A stretch of DNA of 64,000 bases from Fructilactobacillus fructivorans (GTDB lineage: Bacteria > Bacillota > Bacilli > Lactobacillales > Lactobacillaceae), in contig NZ_AZDS01000004.1 of the NCBI RefSeq assembly GCF_001434095.1, forward strand, positions 62,001 to 126,000. Reading direction: 5' to 3'. Shown here piece by piece: positions 16,174-25,461 of this stretch. The stretch's first letter is position 1. The number at the start of each line of letters is the position of its first letter. A model generated the notes under the pieces. That model was not told where the DNA came from, searched no databases, and saw nothing but the letters and a program-made list of their open reading frames with translations. The position numbers and the translations under genes were made by a program.

Positions 16174-17097
16174 ATGAATGAAATTAAAGAAAAATTACTG
16201 AAACCATCCAAGGAAACCCATCAGGATCAAATTGGACATTTAATTAGTTTAGTATGTATTGGCTTTATTGGCATCTTAGTGGTTGCCATCCTCTTCTTTA
16301 TCACCACTAAGGGACTGGCCACTTTTACTACCAACCACGTCAGCGTGATCGACTTCTTCGCCAAGAGCGACTGGAGCCCAAGTCAAAAGGGACCAAATGG
16401 GAAACCAGAAGTTGGCGCACTAGCGATGATCGTCACTTCATTTGCGGTTACCCTTCTGTCAGCCATCTTGGCCACTCCCTTTGCGATTGCGATGGCCCTC
16501 TTTATGACGGAAATTGCTCCTAAAAGGGGCCAAAAAATCCTGCAACCGGTCATCGAATTACTTGTGGGAATCCCATCCGTTGTCTACGGTTTTATTGGCC
16601 TCATGGTCTTGATTCCAATGGTTCGAACCGTGTTTGGTGGGACTGGCTCGGGAATCCTACCGGCTACGATCGTTTTGTTCGTCATGGTTCTTCCCACCAT
16701 TACGTCAATGTCAGTTGATGCACTCAAGGCCGTCCCACGTGACTATCGAAGCGCGGCTCTTTCACTAGGGGCCACGAGGTGGCAAATGATGTATAAAGTC
16801 GTTTTAAGGGCTGCCACTCCAGGAATTTTAACCGCCATGATTTTCGGAATGGCACGGGCTTTCGGTGAAGCCCTAGCCGTTCAGATGGTCATCGGAAATG
16901 CGGTCCTGATGCCAACTAGTCTAACTAGTCCAACGGCCACTTTAACCAGTCAGTTAACCACCCAAATGGGAAACACCATCATGGGGACTCTCCCTAACAA
17001 TGCCCTTTGGACGCTGGCACTGGTTTTACTGGTAATGTCACTGGTTTTCAACGTTATCGTGAAATTAATTGGAAAGAGGAGTGCATTTAAAAAATGA
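16174..17097 (+). CDS. pstC: Phosphate ABC transporter permease PstC
   Basis: A 307-residue inner permease with six membrane helices and the EAA loop near residue 200 (DYRSAALSLGATRWQ). PstC features such as the large first periplasmic loop (FFAKSDWSPSQKG) and LLVGIPSVVYGFIG are present. ATG 16174 is 19 bases after the pstS stop; longer frames upstream would run into pstS and lack a ribosome site. It overlaps pstA by four bases (ATGA), so the pair is translationally coupled. Confidence 0.94.
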   Translation: MNEIKEKLLKPSKETHQDQIGHLISLVCIGFIGILVVAILFFITTKGLATFTTNHVSVIDFFAKSDWSPSQKGPNGKPEVGALAMIVTSFAVTLLSAILATPFAIAMALFMTEIAPKRGQKILQPVIELLVGIPSVVYGFIGLMVLIPMVRTVFGGTGSGILPATIVLFVMVLPTITSMSVDALKAVPRDYRSAALSLGATRWQMMYKVVLRAATPGILTAMIFGMARAFGEALAVQMVIGNAVLMPTSLTSPTATLTSQLTTQMGNTIMGTLPNNALWTLALVLLVMSLVFNVIVKLIGKRSAFKK

Positions 17098-18002
17098 AAA
17101 TAAATGCCAAAAAAATCAATAAATTGGCCATCGGGACCATCTGGGCACTCGTTAGCGTCGTGGTGTTAATCTTAATCTTCTTGCTGGGCTACATTTTGGT
17201 CACTGGACTTTCTGATATTTCGTGGAAATTTCTAACCTCAACCTCGAGTTCAATCAGCGCGGGAGGTGGAATTCGTGATCAACTCTTTAATTCCGTCTAC
17301 CTCCTGGTCCTAACGATTATCATCTCTCTCCCCATTAGTCTGGGAGCTGGCATCTATCTTGCCGAGTACGCCAAGGATAATTGGATAACCACCTTAATTA
17401 AAACAGCCATCGAGGTGTTAAGCTCCCTTCCATCGATTGTCGTTGGTCTCTTCGGATACCTGATCCTAGTAATCAAGTTTCAATTGGACTACTCCATCCT
17501 GTCGGGTGCCATTGCACTTACAATCTTTAATCTCCCATTACTCACAAGGAGTGTGGAAGACTCCATCGAAGAAGTCCCTAAGCTGCAACGTGAAGCTGGC
17601 CTGTCCCTGGGACTCTCAAAGTCCAAAACCATCGTCGGCGTGGTTTTGCCACTTGCCATCCCCGGAATTATTACCGGTGTCATCCTTAGTTCTGGGCGAA
17701 TCTTCGGTGAGGCCGCCGCTTTAATCTACACTGCAGGGCAAAGTGCCCCAATCGTAAGTTACACTGATTGGAACCCGTTCAGCCCCAGCAGCTTTCTAAA
17801 TCCCATGCGCCCTGCCGAAACACTAGCGGTTCACATCTGGAAACTGAACACGGAGGGGATTGTTCCTGATGCTCACATCGTTTCAAGTGGGGCATCGGCG
17901 GTCCTTATCATCGTCATCCTGATCTTTAACCTGTCATCTCGATTCTTCGGTAACTGGGCGTACCGCAAGATGACCGGAACGACTAGAAAGAAACGAGGCT
18001 AA
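17094..18002 (+). CDS. pstA: Phosphate ABC transporter permease PstA
   Basis: A 302-residue second permease of the Pst system. The family block SLPSIVVGLFGYL is present, and the EAA loop reads LQREAGLSLGLSKSKT near residue 165. Six hydrophobic segments are predicted. Its start overlaps the pstC stop by four bases. Together with PstC it forms the membrane channel energised by the two PstB paralogues that follow. Confidence 0.94.
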   Translation: MKINAKKINKLAIGTIWALVSVVVLILIFLLGYILVTGLSDISWKFLTSTSSSISAGGGIRDQLFNSVYLLVLTIIISLPISLGAGIYLAEYAKDNWITTLIKTAIEVLSSLPSIVVGLFGYLILVIKFQLDYSILSGAIALTIFNLPLLTRSVEDSIEEVPKLQREAGLSLGLSKSKTIVGVVLPLAIPGIITGVILSSGRIFGEAAALIYTAGQSAPIVSYTDWNPFSPSSFLNPMRPAETLAVHIWKLNTEGIVPDAHIVSSGASAVLIIVILIFNLSSRFFGNWAYRKMTGTTRKKRG

Positions 18003-18005
18003 CTC

Positions 18006-18806
18006 ATGACACAACCAGACTACAACTTAGATCAACATCAAATTATCGTGCCGCCAGGTGAAATTGCCCTTGAAACCAAAGACGTCAACGTTTTCTATGG
18101 TAAAAAGCAAGCCACCTTTGACACCTCACTAGCTTTTCCGCGTTTTAAGATTTCCGCCTTGATCGGGGCCTCTGGATCGGGTAAATCCACCTTTCTCCGG
18201 TGCCTCAATCGGATGAATGACGGTGTGGCTACCGTGACTGGTGCCATTATGTATCGTGACGTCAACATCAATCAGAAAAAATTAAACGTCTACGTGTTAA
18301 GAAAAAACATCGGGATGGTGTTCCAGCACCCTAATCCATTTGCCAAGACCATCCGGGAAAACATTCAATTCGCATTAAAAAAACACGGAGTAAAGGACCA
18401 AACGGTTCTGGATCAACGTGTCGAGCAAAGCCTAAGAGCAGCGGCTCTATGGGATGAGGTCAAGGATAAGTTGGATACGAGTGCCCTCGAATTATCAGGG
18501 GGACAGGCGCAACGACTGTGCATTGCACGTTCAATTGCCATGCAACCAGACATCCTTCTCCTGGACGAGCCGGCCAGTGCTCTGGATCCCATCTCAACCG
18601 CCAAAATTGAGGAAACGCTCTTAGAACTTAAACAAAAGTACACGATCATTATCGTGACCCACAACATGCAACAAGCGGCTCGTGTGAGCGACTACACCGC
18701 CTTCTTTCATCTGGGGCACGTGATGGAATACAAAAAGACCGCTGACATCTTTACCAGACCGCAGGTAAAAGCTACCGAGGACTACATTTCCGGCAACTTC
18801 GGTTAA
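18006..18806 (+). CDS. pstB: Phosphate ABC transporter ATPase PstB (first copy)
   Basis: A 266-residue ATPase. Walker A is GASGSGKST near residue 57, the signature [13 protein letters not shown] near 163, Walker [13 protein letters not shown], and the switch His is in VTHNMQQA. It is more diverged from the PstB consensus than the second copy (for example DEPAS for DEPTS, and an extra N-terminal 20 residues). Two tandem pstB genes are normal in lactobacilli. It starts four bases after pstA, with GAGG upstream. Confidence 0.93.
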   Translation: MTQPDYNLDQHQIIVPPGEIALETKDVNVFYGKKQATFDTSLAFPRFKISALIGASGSGKSTFLRCLNRMNDGVATVTGAIMYRDVNINQKKLNVYVLRKNIGMVFQHPNPFAKTIRENIQFALKKHGVKDQTVLDQRVEQSLRAAALWDEVKDKLDTSALELSGGQAQRLCIARSIAMQPDILLLDEPASALDPISTAKIEETLLELKQKYTIIIVTHNMQQAARVSDYTAFFHLGHVMEYKKTADIFTRPQVKATEDYISGNFG

Positions 18807-18816
18807 GGAGAAACAA

Positions 18817-19590
18817 ATGACAACTAAAACAGAAGCAAAAGAGATCATTAAAACTGAAAACGTTAACCTGTACTATGGGGAACGAAAAGCACTTCACGGA
18901 ATCAACCTCAACTTCAGGGAAAATGAGATTACTGCCTTGATCGGACCATCTGGCTGTGGAAAATCAACGTACCTCCGGTGCCTTAATCGGATGAACGACC
19001 TCATCCCTAACATCACCATCACCGGTAGTTTCACCCTTAATGGACACAACATTTATGGTCCAAAGGAAGATACGGTCCAACTTAGAAAAGAAGTCGGCAT
19101 GGTTTTTCAACAACCCAATCCTTTCCCGTTCTCCGTGTACGACAACGTCACCTTTGGCTTAAAATTAGCTGGAATCAAGGATAAGAAGACCCTAGATGAA
19201 CGGGTCGAGGAATCACTTAAACAGGCCGCAATCTGGAACGAAGTGAAGGATAAACTGCACAAAAGTGCCCTATCGTTTTCAGGTGGCCAACAACAACGAA
19301 TCTGTATTGCTAGACTGCTAGCAATTCAACCAGACGTCATTTTATTGGATGAGCCAACGAGTGCGCTCGATCCTATCTCTAGTCAAATGATCGAAGATAC
19401 CCTCCTTAACATTAAGGATAAGTACACCATTATCATCGTGACTCATAACATGTCACAGGCCTCCCGGATCTCTGATAAAACGGCCTTTATGCTAAATGGC
19501 CATTTGATGGAAGTTGGAGACACCAAGAAAATGTTTCTAACCCCCGACAAGCAGGAAACCAGTGACTACCTCAACGGAAAATTTGGATAA
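18817..19590 (+). CDS. pstB: Phosphate ABC transporter ATPase PstB (second copy)
   Basis: A 257-residue ATPase close to the family consensus: Walker [22 protein letters not shown], signature [13 protein letters not shown], and Walker [16 protein letters not shown] lies six bases upstream of the ATG. It lies ten bases after the first copy and eleven before phoU. The two ATPases may form a heterodimer with PstCA or serve in different conditions; which is true cannot be seen here. Confidence 0.95.
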   Translation: MTTKTEAKEIIKTENVNLYYGERKALHGINLNFRENEITALIGPSGCGKSTYLRCLNRMNDLIPNITITGSFTLNGHNIYGPKEDTVQLRKEVGMVFQQPNPFPFSVYDNVTFGLKLAGIKDKKTLDERVEESLKQAAIWNEVKDKLHKSALSFSGGQQQRICIARLLAIQPDVILLDEPTSALDPISSQMIEDTLLNIKDKYTIIIVTHNMSQASRISDKTAFMLNGHLMEVGDTKKMFLTPDKQETSDYLNGKFG

Positions 19591-19601
19591 GGAGAACGAT
19601 C

Positions 19602-20297
19602 ATGGGAGCATTATTTGATGACGAACTAAAGAAACTCAAAGGACACTTTATGGAGATGGGATTTGACAGCAGTGAGCAAATCTATCAGGCCACCAAATCT
19701 TTCATTGACCATGACAAGGATTTAGCACGCAAGATTGTGGCTGAAGACCCTAAAATTAACAACGAAGAAATGGACTTAGAAAAGCAATCCCTGCAACTCA
19801 TCGCGTTACAGCAACCCGTTGCAAGTGATTTCCGCCAGATCATCAGTATCTTAAAAGCCAGTACTGACATTGAACGCATCGGTGACCATGCCAACACGAT
19901 TGCCAGAGAAACCATCAACGCCAAGGGCCACGAACGCATCCCGGCGGTCGAAAAAGTCATCAGTGAGATGACCGAACAGGTCCGTACAATGCTAGAACAG
20001 GTTCTTGAAGCTTTCTTTGAGGGCAATGCTGCCGAGGCTAAAAAGATTGCGGACCAGGACGAATCGATTGATAAGTACTACCATTCCACCAGGAAACTGG
20101 TAACAGAGTCACTAAAAAAGAACAGCCAGACTGCTCAAGCGGCCTTGAGTTACCTCATGGTGATTCGACTCTTAGAACGAATTGGCGATCACGTCGTCAA
20201 CCTTGCCGAATGGTTGGTCTACAACCAGACTGGTAAGATGGTCGAACTTAGTCATAGTACCAATCATGAAGAAGAATATTTCGAAAATGGCCAATAA
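19602..20297 (+). CDS. phoU: Phosphate transport regulator PhoU
   Basis: A 231-residue all-helical protein with two PhoU repeats. Each has the metal-contact motif, ERIGDHANTIARE near residue 87 and ERIGDHVVNLAEW near residue 190. PhoU binds the Pst transporter and transmits phosphate status, usually to a PhoR-type kinase. No such kinase is encoded in this cluster. It is the last gene of the operon, and an AAGGAG site precedes it. Confidence 0.95.
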   Translation: MGALFDDELKKLKGHFMEMGFDSSEQIYQATKSFIDHDKDLARKIVAEDPKINNEEMDLEKQSLQLIALQQPVASDFRQIISILKASTDIERIGDHANTIARETINAKGHERIPAVEKVISEMTEQVRTMLEQVLEAFFEGNAAEAKKIADQDESIDKYYHSTRKLVTESLKKNSQTAQAALSYLMVIRLLERIGDHVVNLAEWLVYNQTGKMVELSHSTNHEEEYFENGQ

Positions 20298-20338
20298 AAA
20301 AGAGTTCCTCTTGATTTTCTTCAGGAGGAACTCTTTTT
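20297..20338. terminator. Bidirectional terminator after phoU
   Basis: The 14-base arms AAAAAGAGTTCCTC and GAGGAACTCTTTTT around a 14-base loop. T runs on both strands suit the convergent pair phoU and the 20357 gene. Confidence 0.93.
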
Positions 20339-20356
20339 ACTTAAGTATCTTAAATA

Positions 20357-21070
20357 CTAATCCTTCGCCCGGTCAAAGAAATCGAGAAACAGCTGTTCCT
20401 GCCTCCGATCTTTTTGCCACAATAACTCCGGGTGCCACTGCACTCCCATGATAGTAGCGGCATCATTTTCCACTGCTTCAACCACTCCGTCTGATGAACG
20501 AGCCGTCACGTGAACATCAGAAGCGACCTTTTTTAGCGCCTGATGATGAATGGAATTCACGACAAGATGACTCCCAACCGAATGTGCCAATGCACTATCA
20601 CTTCTGACCCGAATCTCATGAAAATTATCCTTAGGATGCTCGTGATAAACGTGTTGAATTTCGGACTCTGGAAAATCAGTCGCAATGTCCTGGTAGAGCG
20701 TGCCACCTAGGGTCACGTTGATCAACTGCAATCCTCGGCAAATTCCCAACAACGGCTTTTGCCTTCGTAGCATTTCTCTCACTAGCCCCATTTCCCATTG
20801 ATCGTGGGGAAGATAGTGGGCTTCCGCTTTTTGGTTAGTCTCTTCATGAAATAATTTAGGATGAACATCCTGACCACCGGGAATGATCAGCCCATCGATT
20901 AATCCCACATAATCAGGAATCATATCAAAACTAGCCATCGGGATAATAATGGGAAGAATTCCATGTTTTTGTAACAAATCGATGAAAACCCGCGCCGTAT
21001 AATTGGCGTAATCCAGGTTATAGTTGGGCGTGGGCATCCGATTAACATTTGCAGCAATTCCAATTTTCAC
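20357..21070 (-). CDS. Gamma-glutamyl-gamma-aminobutyrate hydrolase family peptidase (PuuD-like)
   Basis: A 237-residue class I GATase of peptidase family C26. DGLIIPGGQDVHP is near residue 80, the nucleophile Cys lies in LLGICRGLQLIN near residue 115, and GVQWHPE supplies His and Glu near residue 212. It hydrolyses gamma-glutamyl amide bonds; the true substrate in lactobacilli is unproven. The start is GTG 21070, behind AGGAGGG. Single gene. Confidence 0.9.
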   Translation of the reverse strand: MKIGIAANVNRMPTPNYNLDYANYTARVFIDLLQKHGILPIIIPMASFDMIPDYVGLIDGLIIPGGQDVHPKLFHEETNQKAEAHYLPHDQWEMGLVREMLRRQKPLLGICRGLQLINVTLGGTLYQDIATDFPESEIQHVYHEHPKDNFHEIRVRSDSALAHSVGSHLVVNSIHHQALKKVASDVHVTARSSDGVVEAVENDAATIMGVQWHPELLWQKDRRQEQLFLDFFDRAKD

Positions 21071-21107
21071 AATTCACCCTCCTAACCATTGCATTAGACC
21101 TAATTAA

Positions 21108-21144
21108 TAAGAGCTATTCTGACCATAGTCTAGAATAGCTCTTA
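21108..21144 (-). terminator. Inverted repeat, probable terminator of the ABC gene
   Basis: The 13-base arms TAAGAGCTATTCT and AGAATAGCTCTTA with an 11-base loop. The T tract is poor on both strands, so termination strength is uncertain. Confidence 0.6.
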
Positions 21145-21198
21145 GTTAATTTAAATTTTAGTTTGCCTCAAACTCGTTCCAATTTCAACCGTTCGCTC

Positions 21199-23145
21199 TT
21201 ATTCGGAACTCAAGCTAACAATTGGATCCAACTTAGCGGCCTTAGCAGCTGGTGCCAGAGCAGCCAAGAGACAAATGAGAATGAAGACTACGGCGCCCGC
21301 AATGGCATTCATCGGTGAGATCTGAACAATTGCGTACTTAATGGCTCCATTAGAAATCGCGTCAGCTCCCCATTCAGCCAGATAGGCAATAATGACCGCA
21401 AAGATAGAAGAAAAGACTCCCAAGATAAAGGCTTCGGAGAAGAATAGATTTCTGATGTTCCCCTTGGTAAATCCTAAGGCACGCAATATTCCGATCTCCT
21501 TAGTCCGTTCAGCAACACTGATGTAAAGAACCACAATGATCATGATTGCAGATACAAGAAGTGAGATGGCGGCAATCCCAGCCAGAACCCAAACGGCCAC
21601 GTTAATGTAAGTATTCAGTGTCGAAACGATCGCCCCAGCACCCGTAATCTGGTACTTCGCTTGCTTATTGGGACCCTTCAGCGACTTAATCTTATCTTGA
21701 ACCGGTTGCACGTTTGGAACTCCACCGGCGATGTTAACGGCCGCAAAGTTTGGCTCATACTTCATCGAAGCACTACTAAACATGGATTTCATCGTATTAG
21801 AGCTGACCAGCGCCATCGGATTAACGTCACTGGTAACCCCGCTCACGGTAACTTTCTTTGATAAGACGTGGGGTTGTCCGTTATCATCAGGAGCGTTCGC
21901 AAACAACTGAATCTTTTTACCGGTCACGTCGTATGGTTTGTTCTTATTAAAACTTTGAGCCGTTTTCTTATTAATTAAAACCTGATTATCTCTAGTAGGA
22001 ATCGTTCCGGTTTTAATGTTTTTCTTTAAAACAGCTCCCTGATAATAGGTTTGAACGTACTGGACAGAGGCCGTCTTGTCAGCCGCCTTAAACTGTCCCC
22101 CAGATAAAAACTTCCCCAAAGTTGAACTTTTTACGTTCTTTAAGTCATTTAACTGTCGGTTGTCCTGATTTGTCATCAGGGAATTCTTCGGACTTGGATT
22201 CTCACCCTGCTTCTGTTTCCGACTGACTTGAATGGTGGTGGGGTTAACCTCCGAATAAATCTCATGGTTAATGTACCCTCTCACACCATTTCCAAGTCCC
22301 AGCATGAAGATTACCGAGAAAATCCCAATGGCAGCTCCAAAGATAATTAAAAGGTTCCGCTTGAGATTGTACTTAAAGTGTTCAAACGCCATTTGAAAAA
22401 TCGAGCCTAATTTAGCTGGACGTGATTTAAAGGCTGGTTTACTTTTCTCAACCGGATAGGCTGGCTTTAAGATCTTATCCTCGTCAATCTTGCCGTCCGC
22501 CAGGTGAACGATCCGGGTTCCGTAGTTAGCCACGGTCTGAGAATGGGTAACGGCAATGACCAGTTTCCCGTCCTCAGCAATTTCGTTCATTAATTCAAGA
22601 ATGTCATCAGTGTTCTTAGCATCCAGCGCTCCCGTTGGTTCATCAGCAATGATGATGTCTGGATCGGATGCCAGTGCCCGAGCAATTGAAACTCGCTGCA
22701 TCTGTCCACCAGATAGTTGGTTGGGATACTTGTTCCGGTGATCGTACAATCCCACTTTCTTTAAAAGCTCGATCGCCCGCTCTTCCTGTTGCTTATGGGT
22801 CAAAGTCGTCATTTCAAGTGATACCATGACGTTTTCTTGAATGGTAAGATGATTTACTAAATTGAAATTTTGAAAAATGAATCCAATCGTACTCCGCCGA
22901 TACTCGTCAAGTTGTTTACTGGTATCCTTCTTTAACGATTGGCCGTTAATTAAAACATCGCCCGAATAGTCACTGTCTAATCCCGCAATGATGTTCATCA
23001 AAGTGGTTTTCCCACCACCAGATTCACCCAGAATTGAAACAAACTCTCCGCGATCGAAGTTGAGACTGATTCCGTTTAAAACATGAAAATCTTGGTTATC
23101 AATATGATAAGACTTTCGGATGTTTTTGAGTTCTAGGTATGCCAT
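21199..23145 (-). CDS. MacB-like ABC transporter, ATPase fused to FtsX-type permease
   Basis: A 648-residue single polypeptide. The N-terminal ATPase has Walker [10 protein letters not shown] near residue 38, signature [13 protein letters not shown], and Walker [14 protein letters not shown] first membrane helix near residue 265 is followed by a large extracellular MacB_PCD domain, and then three helices containing the FtsX block [16 protein letters not shown] near residue 540. Such proteins act as mechanotransmitters or exporters of peptides rather than importers. No membrane-fusion partner is encoded beside it. The gene stands alone with AAGGAG upstream. Confidence 0.9.
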   Translation of the reverse strand: MAYLELKNIRKSYHIDNQDFHVLNGISLNFDRGEFVSILGESGGGKTTLMNIIAGLDSDYSGDVLINGQSLKKDTSKQLDEYRRSTIGFIFQNFNLVNHLTIQENVMVSLEMTTLTHKQQEERAIELLKKVGLYDHRNKYPNQLSGGQMQRVSIARALASDPDIIIADEPTGALDAKNTDDILELMNEIAEDGKLVIAVTHSQTVANYGTRIVHLADGKIDEDKILKPAYPVEKSKPAFKSRPAKLGSIFQMAFEHFKYNLKRNLLIIFGAAIGIFSVIFMLGLGNGVRGYINHEIYSEVNPTTIQVSRKQKQGENPSPKNSLMTNQDNRQLNDLKNVKSSTLGKFLSGGQFKAADKTASVQYVQTYYQGAVLKKNIKTGTIPTRDNQVLINKKTAQSFNKNKPYDVTGKKIQLFANAPDDNGQPHVLSKKVTVSGVTSDVNPMALVSSNTMKSMFSSASMKYEPNFAAVNIAGGVPNVQPVQDKIKSLKGPNKQAKYQITGAGAIVSTLNTYINVAVWVLAGIAAISLLVSAIMIIVVLYISVAERTKEIGILRALGFTKGNIRNLFFSEAFILGVFSSIFAVIIAYLAEWGADAISNGAIKYAIVQISPMNAIAGAVVFILICLLAALAPAAKAAKLDPIVSLSSE

Positions 23146-23547
23146 ATGTCACTCTCTCCTTCTTTTTTGGTATTATCCATTGTAAACTTTTTTATCAAAA
23201 AGTACATTTTAATTAGAAACAGGTGACTTCCTTAAGATAAAATTAAAAAAATAATTTTGTGAAATATTTTCCTTGTCATCTTTTTCATCATTATAAAATT
23301 AATTGCTTAATTCCCGTTATCATGCCGTTATTTATTTCACTTATCAAATTATGACCTTGTTCAATTTTTAATTGTGCAAAAATGCAGGGGCATATGACCT
23401 TGCAAACAGCATTGAAACGGTTTACATTAATAATTGTAGACATATCTCCTCATAGACAGTAGAATTTATAAAATTTTGCTTTTCTACCAATTATGTTCAG
23501 ATTGTAACGATATTAATCCATCAACTTTTTTGAAAGGAAGTTATCTT
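23146..23547 (+). promoter_or_regulatory. Long AT-rich upstream region of mtlK with cre-like site and promoter
   Basis: No gene is visible in these 402 bases. TGAAACGGTTTACA at 23413-23426 differs from the cre consensus only at one core position. It lies just upstream of a promoter with TAGACA at 23437-23442, 17 bases, and TAGAAT at 23460-23465. TTGTGAA at 23257-23263 is half of a Rex-type site, but its second half is poor. Sugar- or redox-dependent control is inferred. Confidence 0.5.
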
Positions 23548-24570
23548 ATGTCAAAAATGAAAGCTTTAGTTATGACAGCTAAGCAACACATGGAGATTGA
23601 AGACAGAGATGTCCCAACTCCTAAAGACGACGAAGTCTTAGTTGAAACTGCCTATGCTGGTATTTGTGGTACTGACCACGCTTTATACAATGGTCTTCCC
23701 GGTTCAGCTGATGCAACTCCTCCAATTGTTTTAGGTCACGAAAATTCTGGAGTTGTTTCTGCCGTCGGAAAGAACGTTAAAGACTTCAAGAAGGGTGACC
23801 GGGTTGTTGTTGACCCTAACATCTACTGTGACAAATGTTTCTACTGTCACACTGGCCGTTACGAATTATGTGAAAACTTATCAGCCGTTGGTGTAACTAG
23901 AGATGGTGGCCTTGAAGACTACTTCACTGCTCCAGAAAAGGTTGTTTACCACATTCCTGATGAATTATCACTTCAAACAGCATGCTCAATGGAACCACTT
24001 TCATGTGCCGTTCACACTATGAAGATCACCGAAAACATTACCCCTTACCAACACGCTTTAATCATTGGTGATGGTTACATGGCTAAGTTATTCGCTCAAC
24101 TTCTTAGAATTTACGGTATCCAAAACATTGACATGACTGGTCGTCATGATGACAACCTTGCTTGGGAAAAGAAAGAATTAAACCTAAACAAAGTTATCAA
24201 CACTACTAAGGAAAAGATTACTGACAAGTACGACATGGTAATCGAATGTGTTGGTAAGCCTGAAACCCAAGAACAAGCTGTTGAAGCTACCAACCCTGGC
24301 GCTCAAGTTATGATGTTCGGTGTTGGTGCACCTGGCCAAACCTTCAACATGAACACTTACGAAATCTTCAAGAAGCAATTAACTATCAAGGGTTCCATGA
24401 TTAACCCACACAGTTTCGAAGATTCAATCGCCCTCCTTTCAGATGGTTCTGTTAAGGTTAAGCCTTTCCAAAACAACATCCTTACTTTAGAACAAGTCCC
24501 TGGCGTATTAGCCGGTACCGACAAAGTTCAAGGCAAGTCAATTGTTAAAGTTAATGGTGATCTTAAATAA
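23548..24570 (+). CDS. mtlK: Mannitol 2-dehydrogenase, zinc-dependent MDR family
   Basis: A 340-residue medium-chain dehydrogenase. The catalytic zinc site is AGICGTDHALY (Cys, near residue 40) with GHENSG. The structural zinc is held by four Cys in CDKCFYCHTGRYELC, and a GDGYMAKLFAQ nucleotide fold is near 178. LPGSADATPPIVLGHENSG and VDPNIYC closely resemble, from memory, the NADH-dependent mannitol 2-dehydrogenase of Leuconostoc, which reduces fructose to mannitol and regenerates NAD. Codon use is strongly biased, as in highly expressed genes. ATG 23548 is chosen, with AAAGGAAG upstream. Confidence 0.82.
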   Translation: MSKMKALVMTAKQHMEIEDRDVPTPKDDEVLVETAYAGICGTDHALYNGLPGSADATPPIVLGHENSGVVSAVGKNVKDFKKGDRVVVDPNIYCDKCFYCHTGRYELCENLSAVGVTRDGGLEDYFTAPEKVVYHIPDELSLQTACSMEPLSCAVHTMKITENITPYQHALIIGDGYMAKLFAQLLRIYGIQNIDMTGRHDDNLAWEKKELNLNKVINTTKEKITDKYDMVIECVGKPETQEQAVEATNPGAQVMMFGVGAPGQTFNMNTYEIFKKQLTIKGSMINPHSFEDSIALLSDGSVKVKPFQNNILTLEQVPGVLAGTDKVQGKSIVKVNGDLK

Positions 24571-24601
24571 TTGAACCAAAATCTGATCGTGGAGGAAAAC
24601 T

Positions 24602-25411
24602 ATGGCGAAAAAAACCGCTAATAGAAAAGCAAAACGTACCATTTCCATGACAGCTTCAATTATGTTCTTTATCCTTTCATTAATAATTAACTCTGCTGGA
24701 AATGTTTTAACTCTAGTAACAACTGCTAAAATTCATCCATCTTTTCTAGGTTCAGCATATTGGACGGCAGCTGAAACTAACCTTGGAAATGCCTTTCATT
24801 GGAACTTATTCTGGGCCTTTCTAATCTTAGGAGTTGCCATTACCATTTTGAATGCTTTCTTAGTTGGCCACTGGGACTGGGGACGTGCCATTGGAAACGT
24901 AATCTTCATGGTTCCGTTCTCAGCACTGATCCAAGTCTTCGACGATTTCTTCATGGATGGTTCTCTTCCAGTTATTGGAAAAGTATCATTCTTTGCCGGA
25001 TTCCCAGAAGCAAAGGGTTGGATGATGGTTGTCTTCTATGTCCTCTTGAACTTCTTTGGAGTGGCATTGATCGCAACTGCCATCTCAATTTACCAACGGG
25101 TTAACTTGGTATTGCATCCAGCTGATGACTTAATGCAGATCTTAAGGTTTAAGTACTTTAATGGTGCTGCCGGAAAAGCTATGTGGGCTTCATACATTCC
25201 GCCTACAGTAATGGCCGTGGTTGCTTTTGCAATGACACGTCAGTTTACTAACTTGGGACTTGGAACGATCTTCGCGTTTCTCTTCCAAGGTGGAATCACG
25301 GGACTCGCAGATAAATACGTCTTCCCACACCTAAAGCATCAAGCTCTAGATGTCGGTGATGATGAATCAACAGTTGCCGAAGATATTGACGAAACTGATG
25401 TTAAAAAATAA
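24602..25411 (+). CDS. Multi-pass membrane protein, YczE/YitT-like
   Basis: A 269-residue protein with about six hydrophobic segments, a basic N-terminus (AKKTANRKAKRT) and an acidic C-terminal tail. The segments ITILNAFLVGHWDWGRAIGN and FMVPFSALIQVFDDFF recall YczE/YitT membrane proteins; the family call is tentative. It starts 31 bases after mtlK with GGAGG upstream and ends at a strong terminator, so it is co-transcribed with mannitol dehydrogenase. A link to sugar, polyol or redox handling is inference from this position. Confidence 0.6.
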   Translation: MAKKTANRKAKRTISMTASIMFFILSLIINSAGNVLTLVTTAKIHPSFLGSAYWTAAETNLGNAFHWNLFWAFLILGVAITILNAFLVGHWDWGRAIGNVIFMVPFSALIQVFDDFFMDGSLPVIGKVSFFAGFPEAKGWMMVVFYVLLNFFGVALIATAISIYQRVNLVLHPADDLMQILRFKYFNGAAGKAMWASYIPPTVMAVVAFAMTRQFTNLGLGTIFAFLFQGGITGLADKYVFPHLKHQALDVGDDESTVAEDIDETDVKK

Positions 25412-25418
25412 GCAAAAT

Positions 25419-25449
25419 AAATAACCGACCTCAATGAGGTCGGTTATTT
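25419..25449. terminator. Bidirectional terminator
   Basis: The arms AATAACCGACCTC and GAGGTCGGTTATT with a three-base loop and T run, between the convergent membrane protein and pyruvate oxidase genes. Confidence 0.93.
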
Positions 25450-25461
25450 TTATTACATATT

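Noticed and set aside
23257-23274. Rex operator candidate before mtlK
   Set aside because: TTGTGAA is a perfect left half, but only three of seven bases of the right half match.
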